Shown: positions 1 to 5,609 of the stretch, one piece after another
How the letters are laid out: every line of letters begins with the position of its first letter
How positions within the stretch are numbered: position 1 is the first letter of the stretch
Source of the DNA: Kiritimatiellia bacterium
GTDB lineage: Bacteria; Verrucomicrobiota; Kiritimatiellia; RFP12; UBA1067
Direction of reading: 5' to 3'
DNA length: 5,991 nucleotides
NCBI GenBank assembly: GCA_028707675.1
Contig: JAQWAM010000097.1
Location: 1-5,991 of the forward strand
Translations under genes and position numbers: made by a program
Notes under the pieces: generated by a model
The model's database searches: none
Told to the model about the DNA's origin: nothing
What the model saw: only the letters and a program-made list of their open reading frames with translations

Positions 1-1
1 C

Positions 2-1378
2 GATGACTCCCCCAACAGCGCCTTCACTTGGCCGATCATTGAAGCCACCATACTGCTCGCCCAAACTGCAGGCGCCAACCAGCCGATCCAGCCGCCGCCG
101 CTGTCCAACCCCCGACCTGTCAACTGGTCCGGACACGACATCTATCCGGATCGGCTTTTCCACGGCGAGCGGCTGCGTCTGATCAAGCATGTCGACCTTT
201 GGAGCGAGGAGGGCATCGACTTCGAGATCGAGGTTCCCAGCCGCGACAATGCCGTCCGGCATACCCGCATCCCGCTTTTCTCCGTCTGGCCCATGTTGCT
301 CGACGGCATCGTTTCGAGCTTTTCGCTCTGGCGCTCGCACGAGAAATTTTCCGGCGCCATTTCACTGCCGTTCCGTGCCCGGCGCATCAATTTCTATGCC
401 GCCAGTTTTTCAGAAGGAGCGCGCCTGCGCGGTTACTTCCGCCTTAAATCCGTCACGCCGCGCTCGCACGCTGCGGACATTCAGATTTCCGATGGCAACG
501 GCAACCTGCTGATACACATGCGCGGCTGGGAGGAGCTCTGCGAAAGGGTGCCGCAGGAGTACCATAATTACATCCTGCGCCCAGCCGAACATTACCTCAC
601 ACAAGAGCTGCCACTGGAGATGCTGGGCAACCCGTCCACGCCTGTCGCGGCTTCCGTCGCCAACGACGTGCCGCTAAAAATCTTCGAGAACAACCAAGAG
701 CTGTGGCTCAAGACTCTGGCGCATGTCCTGCTGTCGCTCGAAGAGCGGGATGAGTGGATGGAGATGCAGGGCTCCGCCAGCCGCCGCGCCGAATGGCTAT
801 TCGGAAGGGCCGCAGCCAAGGACTCCGTGCGCCGGTTCCTCCTGAAATACCACCAGTCGCGCTGGACCGCCGCTGACATCCCGGTCTGGGCCGACGATTC
901 CGGCAAGCCCCACGCGCTCGGCAACTGGCGCGAGCACACCAAGGCTAAGATCGACATCTCTATCGCGCACACGGAAAAGCTGGTGGTGGCCGCGGTTGTC
1001 GCTAACGCGCGCATCGGCATCGATATCGAAGCCGCTAATCGCGACCTGACCGAAGATTTCACCAAAGGCGTCTTCACGCATGACGAGCTGGAACTGGCTG
1101 CCAACACCGGCGAGGCCCGCACCGTCATGCTGCGTTTCTGGTGCGCCAAAGAGGCGATCTCAAAGGCCCTCGGCACCGGAATACGCTACAGCCCGCGCGA
1201 TCTGCTGATCAGGGACATAGACATGGTGGGGGGCCAGATCCGGATCGAGCTGCTGGGCCAGTGGCTCGACGCCTTCAAGCACCTTAAGGGACGCAAGAAT
1301 GTGATTGCCTCGTCCATTTACGCCAATCACGTCTTCGCCTCCTGCATTCTGCCGGCGTCGCTTTTCGAGGAGGAGTGA
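2..1378 (+). CDS. Polyketide/secondary-lipid synthase, C-terminal part: dehydratase half plus fused 4'-phosphopantetheinyl transferase (5' end outside window)
   Basis: The frame is open from the first bases of the window to TGA 1376-1378, giving 458 visible residues, so this is the 3' end of a larger gene. Residues 1 to about 205 look like the C-terminal half of a polyketide-synthase dehydratase (double hot-dog). LFHG is at 52-55, and PMLLDG (Asp101) matches the LLDG segment carrying the second catalytic acid. Residues from about 240 form an Sfp-type phosphopantetheinyl transferase: GKPHALGNW at 301-309, SIAHT at 320-324, the Mg-binding GIDIE at 339-343 and FWCAKEA at 379-385 (W380, K383, E384). 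Such transferases move phosphopantetheine from CoA to a carrier-protein serine; here fusion suggests self-activation. A dehydratase followed by a terminal transferase is known from enediyne-type iterative synthases and related Pfa-like secondary-lipid synthases. The ketosynthase, acyltransferase and carrier domains would lie to the left and are not seen. The family call is firm; the product class is inference. Confidence 0.88.
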   Translation, partial: DDSPNSAFTWPIIEATILLAQTAGANQPIQPPPLSNPRPVNWSGHDIYPDRLFHGERLRLIKHVDLWSEEGIDFEIEVPSRDNAVRHTRIPLFSVWPMLLDGIVSSFSLWRSHEKFSGAISLPFRARRINFYAASFSEGARLRGYFRLKSVTPRSHAADIQISDGNGNLLIHMRGWEELCERVPQEYHNYILRPAEHYLTQELPLEMLGNPSTPVAASVANDVPLKIFENNQELWLKTLAHVLLSLEERDEWMEMQGSASRRAEWLFGRAAAKDSVRRFLLKYHQSRWTAADIPVWADDSGKPHALGNWREHTKAKIDISIAHTEKLVVAAVVANARIGIDIEAANRDLTEDFTKGVFTHDELELAANTGEARTVMLRFWCAKEAISKALGTGIRYSPRDLLIRDIDMVGGQIRIELLGQWLDAFKHLKGRKNVIASSIYANHVFASCILPASLFEEE

Positions 1379-1425
1379 TGCCGCAAAACAATTCCTCACC
1401 GCGTATCGCATATACCCGAGCATGA
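1378..1425 (+). CDS. 15-residue mini-ORF bridging the synthase and the EEP gene (possible translational coupler)
   Basis: An ATG at 1378-1380 shares one base with the synthase TGA and follows a strong purine-rich Shine-Dalgarno stretch, GAGGAGGAG at 1367-1375. It reads MPQNNSSPRIAYTRA and stops at TGA 1423-1425, which overlaps the next gene's ATG (1422-1424) as ATGA. The downstream gene has little ribosome-binding signal of its own, so ribosomes ending this mini-ORF could reinitiate there. The peptide resembles nothing recognised. It may instead be the worn-down original N-terminus of the next gene, or chance. Confidence 0.3.
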   Translation: MPQNNSSPRIAYTRA

Positions 1426-2144
1426 GATTACTGCTGCACAACATCCAATACGCCACCGGGCGCCTGCGCCGCTTCGCTTGGGTCGAAACCCTGACACGCT
1501 CAACCGCGCACTTCCCGAACATCACCCGTTTCGTGCGCAATATCGACCCGGACATCATCGGCCTCGTGGAGGTCGACTCCGGCTCCTACCGCGCGCGCCG
1601 CAAAAACCAGGCCAATGAGCTGGCCCGCGCCTTGAAGTATTACCACCTGACACGCATCAAATACCCCGAGTCAGGAATCGGACGGCACGTACCCGTGCTG
1701 AACAAGCAGGCCAACGCCGTGCTGGCGCGCGGCGACATCCTGCGCCACACTTTCCATGACTTCGCGAGCGGCTTCAAAAGCCTCGCCATCGAGGTCGAAC
1801 TCGAAAACATTACTTTTTTTCTCGTGCATCTGGCGCTCGGCATCCGTACCCGCCACCGCCAACTGCTGGAACTGCACGACCTGATCAAGAGCAGCTCAAA
1901 ACCCGTAATCGCGGCCGGTGACTTCAACACCCTTTCCGGCGTCTGGGAAATGCGCATGTTCCTGCGCGCCACCGGCCTCAAAAGCGCCAACGCCAAACAC
2001 TCCCCAACCTTCCCGAGCTGGGCTCCATGCCGCGAGCTGGACTTCATCTGCCATGACCCGGCCATCAAGCCCGTCCGCTTCAAAATCCCCCGCGTACGCC
2101 TCTCCGACCACCTGCCCCTAGTGCTGGACTTTGAGCTTCAATAG
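1422..2144 (+). CDS. Endonuclease/exonuclease/phosphatase (EEP) superfamily hydrolase
   Basis: The protein is 240 residues and complete for this fold. The superfamily's motifs appear in order: LHNIQYATG at 5-13 (Asn7), DIIGLVEVD at 44-52 (metal-binding Glu50), the VHL histidine at 136, GDFN at 166-169, RELDF at 204-208 (Asp207) and LSDHLP at 227-232 (catalytic His230). Members are Mg-dependent phosphoesterases acting on DNA, inositol phosphates, sphingomyelin or other phosphodiesters; the substrate here is not readable. No signal peptide or membrane segment is seen. The start at 1422 is preferred because the family motif begins six residues in; an in-frame ATG at 1305 would lie inside the upstream gene and add arginine-rich sequence unlike the family. 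Close coupling to the synthase suggests a role in the same lipid or polyketide pathway, which is inference. Confidence 0.87.
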   Translation: MRLLLHNIQYATGRLRRFAWVETLTRSTAHFPNITRFVRNIDPDIIGLVEVDSGSYRARRKNQANELARALKYYHLTRIKYPESGIGRHVPVLNKQANAVLARGDILRHTFHDFASGFKSLAIEVELENITFFLVHLALGIRTRHRQLLELHDLIKSSSKPVIAAGDFNTLSGVWEMRMFLRATGLKSANAKHSPTFPSWAPCRELDFICHDPAIKPVRFKIPRVRLSDHLPLVLDFELQ

Positions 2145-2155
2145 GCCGCGCGGCT

Positions 2156-2923
2156 TCATTTGCCGCCAGCCGTGCTGCCCTTGGCCTTCACGCCACCACC
2201 GTTGCGCGCCGCCCACTCCGCCTGCCGCGCCACCCCCATCATGATCGCGACGTCGTCGCCGGTGTAGACACCCCGCGAGAAAATGCGCTGTATTCCCTGC
2301 ATCATGTGGTCAGCCTTGTCTTCCTTCATGAACCCGGTCAGCAGCAGCATCTCGCGCCACAGCCGGGTGAGCTTTAGCTTGTCCCCCGCGCTCGCCGGCA
2401 GCGATTTCTCGCAAGGCGGTTCATAAACGCCGAGCGCGGCATACAGCTCATAACAGCACAGCAACACCGCCTGCGCCAGATTCAGCGATGTGTAGCCGAC
2501 ATGCACCGGGATGCGAATCAGATGCGTACACATGCCGATCTCTTCGTTCGTCAGCCCCTTGTCCTCCCGACCGAAAACCAGGGCGACCCTGCCCCTCTCG
2601 GCCAGACTCAAAAGCTCCGGCGCGGTCTCGCGCGGCGTCTTGACGTGCTGACGGTACAGGCCGCCGCGCGCGGTCGTGCCGACCACAAACGCGCAGTCAG
2701 CCACAGCCTCGGCCAAATCCACAGCCTCGCGCCTCTTCTCCAGAATCTCCCCGGCGTGGACAGCCATCTTGACGGCATCCTGCCATCCGTCACATATCCG
2801 CGGCCCGGCCAGCGCCAGATCGCTGACCCCCATGTTGGCCATGGCGCGGCAGACCGAACCCACGTTGCCGCTGTACAGCGTGCCGACCAATACCACCCTT
2901 ATGTTATCGAGAACCTCTCCCAT
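2156..2923 (-). CDS. trmJ: TrmJ-like tRNA (cytidine/uridine-2'-O-)-methyltransferase, SPOUT/SpoU family
   Basis: 255 residues, the usual TrmJ length. The N-terminal SPOUT motif NIRVVLVGTLYSGNVGSVCRA lies at 7-27 (Asn20, Arg26). The AdoMet-binding knot follows with LVFGREDKGLTNEE at 115-128 and IPVHVGYTSLNLAQAV at 138-153. The roughly 100-residue C-terminal extension, including WREMLLLTGF and IQRIFSRG, is the TrmJ tail. The family methylates the 2'-O of the residue at position 32 in the tRNA anticodon loop, using S-adenosylmethionine, as a cytoplasmic dimer. The ATG at 2921-2923 follows GGAGG at a short 3-nt spacing. A CATAAT at 2950-2955 (- strand) could be its -10 element, with no clear -35. 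The gene converges with the EEP gene, with only 11 bp between the stop codons and no convincing terminator. The relic upstream is broken hyp sequence. The methyltransferase family is certain; TrmJ versus another SpoU member is likely but not proven. Confidence 0.9.
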   Translation of the reverse strand: MGEVLDNIRVVLVGTLYSGNVGSVCRAMANMGVSDLALAGPRICDGWQDAVKMAVHAGEILEKRREAVDLAEAVADCAFVVGTTARGGLYRQHVKTPRETAPELLSLAERGRVALVFGREDKGLTNEEIGMCTHLIRIPVHVGYTSLNLAQAVLLCCYELYAALGVYEPPCEKSLPASAGDKLKLTRLWREMLLLTGFMKEDKADHMMQGIQRIFSRGVYTGDDVAIMMGVARQAEWAARNGGGVKAKGSTAGGK

Positions 2924-2988
2924 ACGCCTCCGCCACTCCGCAAAAAAAAATTATGGCATCCCCGTCACCCGGCGCTGACCGTCCGCGT

Positions 2989-3155
2989 TCAAACCAGTTT
3001 GCCAAGATACTCCAGCCACACATCCATGCCAGCGCCGCTGCGGGCGCTGGTCTCGAAAACGAACACCCCCGGCCGCACCCGCCGCAGATTGGCCCGGCAC
3101 AACGCCGCGCGTCATTGTCAGTGCGCTGGTCGCCGGTTATCACCGCGCAACCCAC
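2989..3155 (-). pseudogene. hypB: hypB remnant (hydrogenase nickel-insertion GTPase): internal piece joined to the true C-terminus
   Basis: Two pieces of HypB can be read on the - strand in different frames. The first (about 3155 to 3102) reads CAVITGDQRTDNDARR, close to CAVIEGDQQTVNDAAR in E. coli HypB. The second (3111 to the TGA at 2989-2991) reads AALCRANLRRVRPG followed by FVFETSARSGAGMDVWLEYL, matching the HypB end with its SA-SGEGMD-W-L signature. The two meet around 3102-3112. About 100 residues that normally separate them, including the switch and nickel-handling region, are missing, and the second frame is closed by TGA at 3112-3114. The P-loop is also absent. HypB is a GTPase delivering nickel to [NiFe]-hydrogenase; this copy cannot be functional. 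It could be gene decay or a chimeric assembly. Family recognition comes from memory of HypB, not a search. Confidence 0.72.
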
Positions 3156-3225
3156 CCGGCCGCAGCCCCACTCCCTGCACGATTCCCGTCAGGTCGTAAA
3201 CGCGTATTACTTTGCCACAGTCCAT
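3118..3225 (-). pseudogene. hypF: hypF remnant (carbamoyltransferase/acylphosphatase-like hydrogenase maturation protein), N-terminus only
   Basis: From ATG 3223-3225 (- strand) the frame reads MDCGKVIRVYDLTG and then IVQGVGLRP, which is the start of the acylphosphatase domain of HypF (usual G-x-VQGVGFRP; here Leu replaces Phe). HypF-like sequence ends near 3157. The frame then runs through hypB sequence in the wrong phase and ends at TGA 3118-3120, giving 35 residues of a protein normally about 750 long. HypF makes the cyanide ligands of the [NiFe] site from carbamoyl phosphate. A stand-alone acylphosphatase is less likely, because of the GIVQGVG-RP wording and the hypB sequence attached. 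No good Shine-Dalgarno site precedes it. In hyp operons hypB commonly comes before hypF; here the start of hypF lies upstream of hypB, so the order is also odd. Confidence 0.6.
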
Positions 3226-3286
3226 CGGATTCCCAAGTTCCGCTGCATTCCGAGTCCCGGCCCGGCCTCAGGCGGCGCCATGCCAC

Positions 3287-4462
3287 TTACCCCGTCCGTG
3301 TTCTCCCCGCTACCGCGATCTTTGCCGCCGGATAATTCGGTTTGGCGCCGCGCCTGGGCAACAGGCGGTCGAGCACCGGAAGCAGTTCAGGCAGCCGTGC
3401 TAATTTCTTCCGCGCTGAGGCCAGAACTTTGCTTACATCCGCCTTTCCCTGTTCCAGCTCTGCTTGTGCCTTGTCCGGCGGCAGATCCGCGCGCTTGACG
3501 AACCGGCTGCTCGCCTGCAACTGGTGCCGCCATTCCGGCGCGCCGGGCGCTAGTCTGTCCCTCTTCATGGACACGACACGCTCGAATAAGGTTTCCGGCT
3601 CGGTCTGCCCTTCCAGATACAAGGACACCGCGGCGAACTCGGTGGCCGATAGCCGCGCGTCCGTGATTCCGTCCACCAGTAAACGGCCGGTCTCGCAGTC
3701 TAGCGTCAGTTGCGGCAGCACCGCCGGCTCGGGAGCCTGCTTCTGGATGCCCCTGACCAACTCCGCGTATCCCGGCGGCGCGCTCTTGAACGTGTCCTCA
3801 TACCAGCCGCGCATGCGCACGAAAGGCACGTCTACCAGCATGATTCGCGCCTTTGACGAACTGACCGCGCGGCCCGACGGCTCGACATGCTTGCGGCCTC
3901 TCTCCGGAAACAGGAAGGTCGGCGACAGGCGCCCGTCGAAAGGCGGGTTCACCAGCACATGCAGCACACGGTCCTGACGCCGCCCCAGCAGGCACATGCA
4001 CGACATGAGCAGCGCGCTCATGGTCTTGCGACCGCCCGCTATGGAGGCGCACACGCTAACGCCCGGATTTTCAGTGAAGGCGCGCAGCTCATGCAGCATG
4101 AAGTCCGCCGCGGCGGAGTTCTCCGCCGTGCCGTCGATGTCCGTGAGGTTGCGGCGGCCGGCCGGGTCGGGGAAGAGGCGCACGTGATCCGCCGCCGGCC
4201 CGAACTTTAGCCTGCCGGCAACCGGCTTCCCCTTTTTCTCCAGCGTCGCGGTCATGCGATCCCAAGCGCATGGCGCTCCTTCGAAAAGCTCGCGTTCCAG
4301 CGCTTCGCGCCCCGGCACGGTCGTCAGCGCCACCACGCGGTTCGGCACGACCGGCCGATCCTCATGCGCCAGCGCCCAAACCGTCTCTGTGACCACCGCC
4401 GGCGACATGCCCAACACAGCGAACAGCACCGTCTCTTTATTCTTGGCTTTTTGCGTTTGCAT
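3287..4462 (-). CDS. CARF-domain CRISPR-associated protein, NE0113/TIGR02584 family, with probable winged-helix C-terminal region
   Basis: 391 residues. The N-terminal Rossmann-like CARF domain starts with VLFAVLGMSPAVVTETVWAL at 12-31. SIAGGRKTMSALLMSCMCLLG at 140-160 is the second ligand-binding block; both are hallmarks of the NE0113 (TIGR02584) family. CARF domains bind cyclic oligoadenylates made by type III CRISPR effectors, and some relatives cleave them (ring nucleases). Residues 251-285 (LTLDCETGRLLVDG then LSATEFAAVSLYLE) resemble an OmpR-like winged helix, suggesting a DNA-binding output; the Lys/Arg-rich tail fits. No HEPN or nuclease motif is seen. The start at 4462 is chosen because CARF begins there and AAGG lies 6 nt upstream. 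The frame stays open to 4858, but only through the 37-bp repeats. No cas gene or array is visible, so whether it serves a type III system elsewhere is unknown. Confidence 0.82.
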   Translation of the reverse strand: MQTQKAKNKETVLFAVLGMSPAVVTETVWALAHEDRPVVPNRVVALTTVPGREALERELFEGAPCAWDRMTATLEKKGKPVAGRLKFGPAADHVRLFPDPAGRRNLTDIDGTAENSAAADFMLHELRAFTENPGVSVCASIAGGRKTMSALLMSCMCLLGRRQDRVLHVLVNPPFDGRLSPTFLFPERGRKHVEPSGRAVSSSKARIMLVDVPFVRMRGWYEDTFKSAPPGYAELVRGIQKQAPEPAVLPQLTLDCETGRLLVDGITDARLSATEFAAVSLYLEGQTEPETLFERVVSMKRDRLAPGAPEWRHQLQASSRFVKRADLPPDKAQAELEQGKADVSKVLASARKKLARLPELLPVLDRLLPRRGAKPNYPAAKIAVAGRTRTG

Positions 4463-4475
4463 CGCTCGCCTTAAG

Positions 4476-4503
4476 ATTATAGGACTCAGGACCCAGGACT
4501 CAA
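4476..4503 (-). promoter_or_regulatory. Candidate sigma70-type promoter of the CARF gene
   Basis: On the - strand a perfect TATAAT (4476-4481) lies 16 nt downstream of TTGAGT (4498-4503). The first start codon after it is the CARF ATG at 4462. Transcription would begin near 4469, leaving about a 7-nt leader that excludes the AAGG, so the message would be almost leaderless. The -35 element lies inside the heptamer-repeat block, so that block may contribute to promoter function. TATAAT is rare by chance in such GC-rich DNA, but only base matching supports the call. Confidence 0.4.
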
Positions 4504-4510
4504 GACTCAG
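4481..4510. repeat. Heptamer repeat block A (GGACYCA type)
   Basis: About four degenerate 7-bp units of the GGACTCA/GGACCCA type on the + strand, just upstream of the CARF gene. The core CAGGACCCAGGAC (4487-4499) is the exact reverse complement of GTCCTGGGTCCTG at 4739-4751 and again at 4753-4765 in block B. The block is followed on the + strand by TTTTGCC, as is block C. Confidence 0.85.
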
Positions 4511-4517
4511 TTTTGCC

Positions 4518-4738
4518 GGTTCCCCCTGGAGGGCGAGCGTCCCCGCGAGCCGCAGGTTCCCCCTGGGGGGCGAGCGTCCCCGCGAGCCGCAGATTCCCGC
4601 TGGGGGGCGAGCGTCCCCGCGAGCCGCCGGTTCCCGCTGGAGGGCGAGCGTCCCCGCGAGCCGCAGGTTCCCGCTGGAGGGCGAGCGTCCCCGCGAGCCG
4701 CAGGTTCCCGCTGGAGGGCGAGCGTCCCCGCGAGCCGC
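4518..4738. repeat. Six tandem copies of a 37-bp GC-rich repeat
   Basis: Units begin at 4518, 4555, 4592, 4629, 4666 and 4703, with no spacers. Each starts GGTTCCCSCTGG and ends GCGTCCCCGCGAGCCGC plus one base. The last three units are identical over 36 bp. The first three differ only at unit positions 2, 8, 13 and 37, so the array seems to have grown from the block-B side. GCGAGC occurs twice inside each unit, and GGGG/CCCC could form a small hairpin. Because 37 is not a multiple of 3, three copies cycle all frames. That creates long but meaningless open frames on both strands. Confidence 0.95.
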
Positions 4739-4785
4739 GTCCTGGGTCCTGCGTCCTGGGTCCTGGTCCCGCGTCCTGCTCGGCC
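4739..4785. repeat. Heptamer repeat block B (GTCCTGG type), inverted relative to block A
   Basis: About six 7-bp units of the TCCTGGG/TCCTGCG type follow directly on the last 37-bp unit. Orientation is opposite to block A, so A and B form imperfect inverted ends around the 37-bp array, with 13-bp exact matches. The block ends just after the four-helix gene's stop, where tandem TGA codons (4794-4796 and 4791-4793) are found. If transcription runs through, A and B could pair into a long hairpin. Confidence 0.85.
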
Positions 4786-4793
4786 GCGGCTCA

Positions 4794-5534
4794 TCACATC
4801 GGCCGCGTGCCTTTGCATTCCGGGTAGCCGGAGCAGCTCCAGAAAGCTTCTCCGGCATGCGGCCCCTTGCGCGCGGTGCGCCGCCGCATGGGCTGTCCGC
4901 AGAGCGGACAGTCCGGCGCGGCCTCCTCCCGCGTGTCGCGGGCCGCGACCCGGGTCTGCGTCAGGCGTTCACGGAAGCCGCCGCCTTCCGTGAACGCCGC
5001 GCCCTGGCTGCGCATCTGGCCGCCCAGCATGGCCATGGCGCGGCGGATCAGCACGATCAGCGCGTTTGCGGCCACTGCCGGATCGGCGTTTTCCAGCCAC
5101 GGGTCAAAGCGCTGCTTCTCGCGATGGAACCATGTCCAGTAATCGTGCAGCGCGTCGCCGGTGTAAACGAACGCCGGGAAATTCAGCGCGCTCACGGCCC
5201 GGTGTTCGCTGGAGTGGACACTCCAAGGGATTACGCCGCGGTCGGCCAGAAATATCTCGAGGTCGCCGAGCAGCTCGCCGAGACTCGCGCGCGCCACGTC
5301 CGTCAGCTTCATCTCGGTCTCCTTCGAGGTGGCGGCGCGTTCCGAGCCCTCGATGATATTCTGGCGGCCGGATCGCGCCGCGCCGACCATCTGGCCGGAA
5401 GTCTTGCCCAGCGGATCCTCCTGATACGGCACGAACCGCTTGCAGAAACGGATCGTGGCGAGATGCACCAGCGTCGCGAAATGGAACGAGTTGAGTTTGC
5501 GGTAGCCGCCGGCTTTATCGAAGAGCTGTGCCAT
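4794..5534 (-). CDS. Four-helix-bundle (S23/Avd-like) 'suffix domain' protein with C-terminal topoisomerase-type zinc ribbon
   Basis: 246 residues in three parts. Residues 1 to about 95 contain the four-helix-bundle signature SGRQNIIEGSERAATSKETE at 55-74 and KLTDVARASLGELLGDLE at 76-93. This matches the 23S-rRNA intervening-sequence/Avd-like family. Residues about 100-195 fit the TIGR04258-type 'suffix' region, ending in EGGGFRERLTQTR (183-195). Residues 209-240 form a topoisomerase-type C4 zinc ribbon, with Cys209, Cys212, Cys234 and Cys240 in CPLCGQPM and WSCSGYPEC. The ribbon and positive charge suggest nucleic-acid binding. Relatives include Avd of diversity-generating retroelements, but no reverse transcriptase or template repeat is seen here. 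The function is unknown. The ATG at 5532-5534 follows AGGAG (5542-5546) at 7 nt, an ideal ribosome-binding site. The coding region contains a perfect 14-bp inverted repeat at 4964-4998. Confidence 0.85.
   Translation of the reverse strand: MAQLFDKAGGYRKLNSFHFATLVHLATIRFCKRFVPYQEDPLGKTSGQMVGAARSGRQNIIEGSERAATSKETEMKLTDVARASLGELLGDLEIFLADRGVIPWSVHSSEHRAVSALNFPAFVYTGDALHDYWTWFHREKQRFDPWLENADPAVAANALIVLIRRAMAMLGGQMRSQGAAFTEGGGFRERLTQTRVAARDTREEAAPDCPLCGQPMRRRTARKGPHAGEAFWSCSGYPECKGTRPM
4964..4998 (-). repeat. Perfect 14-bp inverted repeat (hairpin) inside the four-helix gene
   Basis: GGCGTTCACGGAAG (4964-4977) and its exact complement CTTCCGTGAACGCC (4985-4998) are separated by 7 nt. In the mRNA this is a strong GC-rich stem over the codons for AFTEGGGFRER, just before the linker to the zinc ribbon. 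No T-run follows, so it is not an intrinsic terminator. Confidence 0.9.
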
Positions 5535-5557
5535 GTTTTTGCTCCTGTGTTTTTTTT

Positions 5558-5588
5558 CAGGACTCAGGACCCAAGACCCGGGACCCAG
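5558..5588. repeat. Heptamer repeat block C (GGACYCA type)
   Basis: About four 7-bp units, CAGGACTCAGGACCC and onward, lie between the four-helix gene and its candidate promoter. Orientation is the same as block A, and like A it lies within about 25 nt of a - strand start codon and is followed by TTTTGCC on the + strand. If the promoter at 5640-5669 is real, the block is part of the 5' leader. A run of eight T (A on the - strand) separates it from the ribosome-binding site. Confidence 0.8.
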
Positions 5589-5609
5589 CCTGTTTTTGCC
5601 TGCGGATCC

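Noticed and set aside
1305..1421. Earlier in-frame ATG for the EEP gene
   Set aside because: It would lie inside the synthase coding region and add 39 residues without EEP similarity, while the family motif begins just after ATG 1422.
2145..2154. GCCGCGCGGC palindrome between the convergent EEP and trmJ genes as a terminator
   Set aside because: The palindrome leaves no room for a proper loop, and no clean T-run follows in either direction.
2942..2952. T-run (- strand) after the hyp relic as an intrinsic terminator
   Set aside because: The only stem before it is about 4 bp (GTCA/TGAC) and is not adjacent to the T-run.
2501..3199. 232-codon + strand open frame
   Set aside because: It is antisense to trmJ and the hyp relic, with no recognisable domain and Pro/Arg/His-rich composition typical of shadow frames.
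4518..4738. CRISPR array next to a CARF gene
   Set aside because: The 37-bp length suits a CRISPR repeat, but the units are directly adjacent with no spacers, so this is a plain tandem repeat.
4463..4858. 132-residue N-terminal extension of the CARF protein
   Set aside because: The extension is a translation of the 37-bp and heptamer repeats and overlaps the end of the neighbouring gene. The CARF domain starts just after ATG 4462.
5210..5225. TGGAGTG-GA-CACTCCA palindrome in the four-helix gene
   Set aside because: Seven-bp arms with a 2-nt centre are within chance for this length, and it lies in plain coding sequence.
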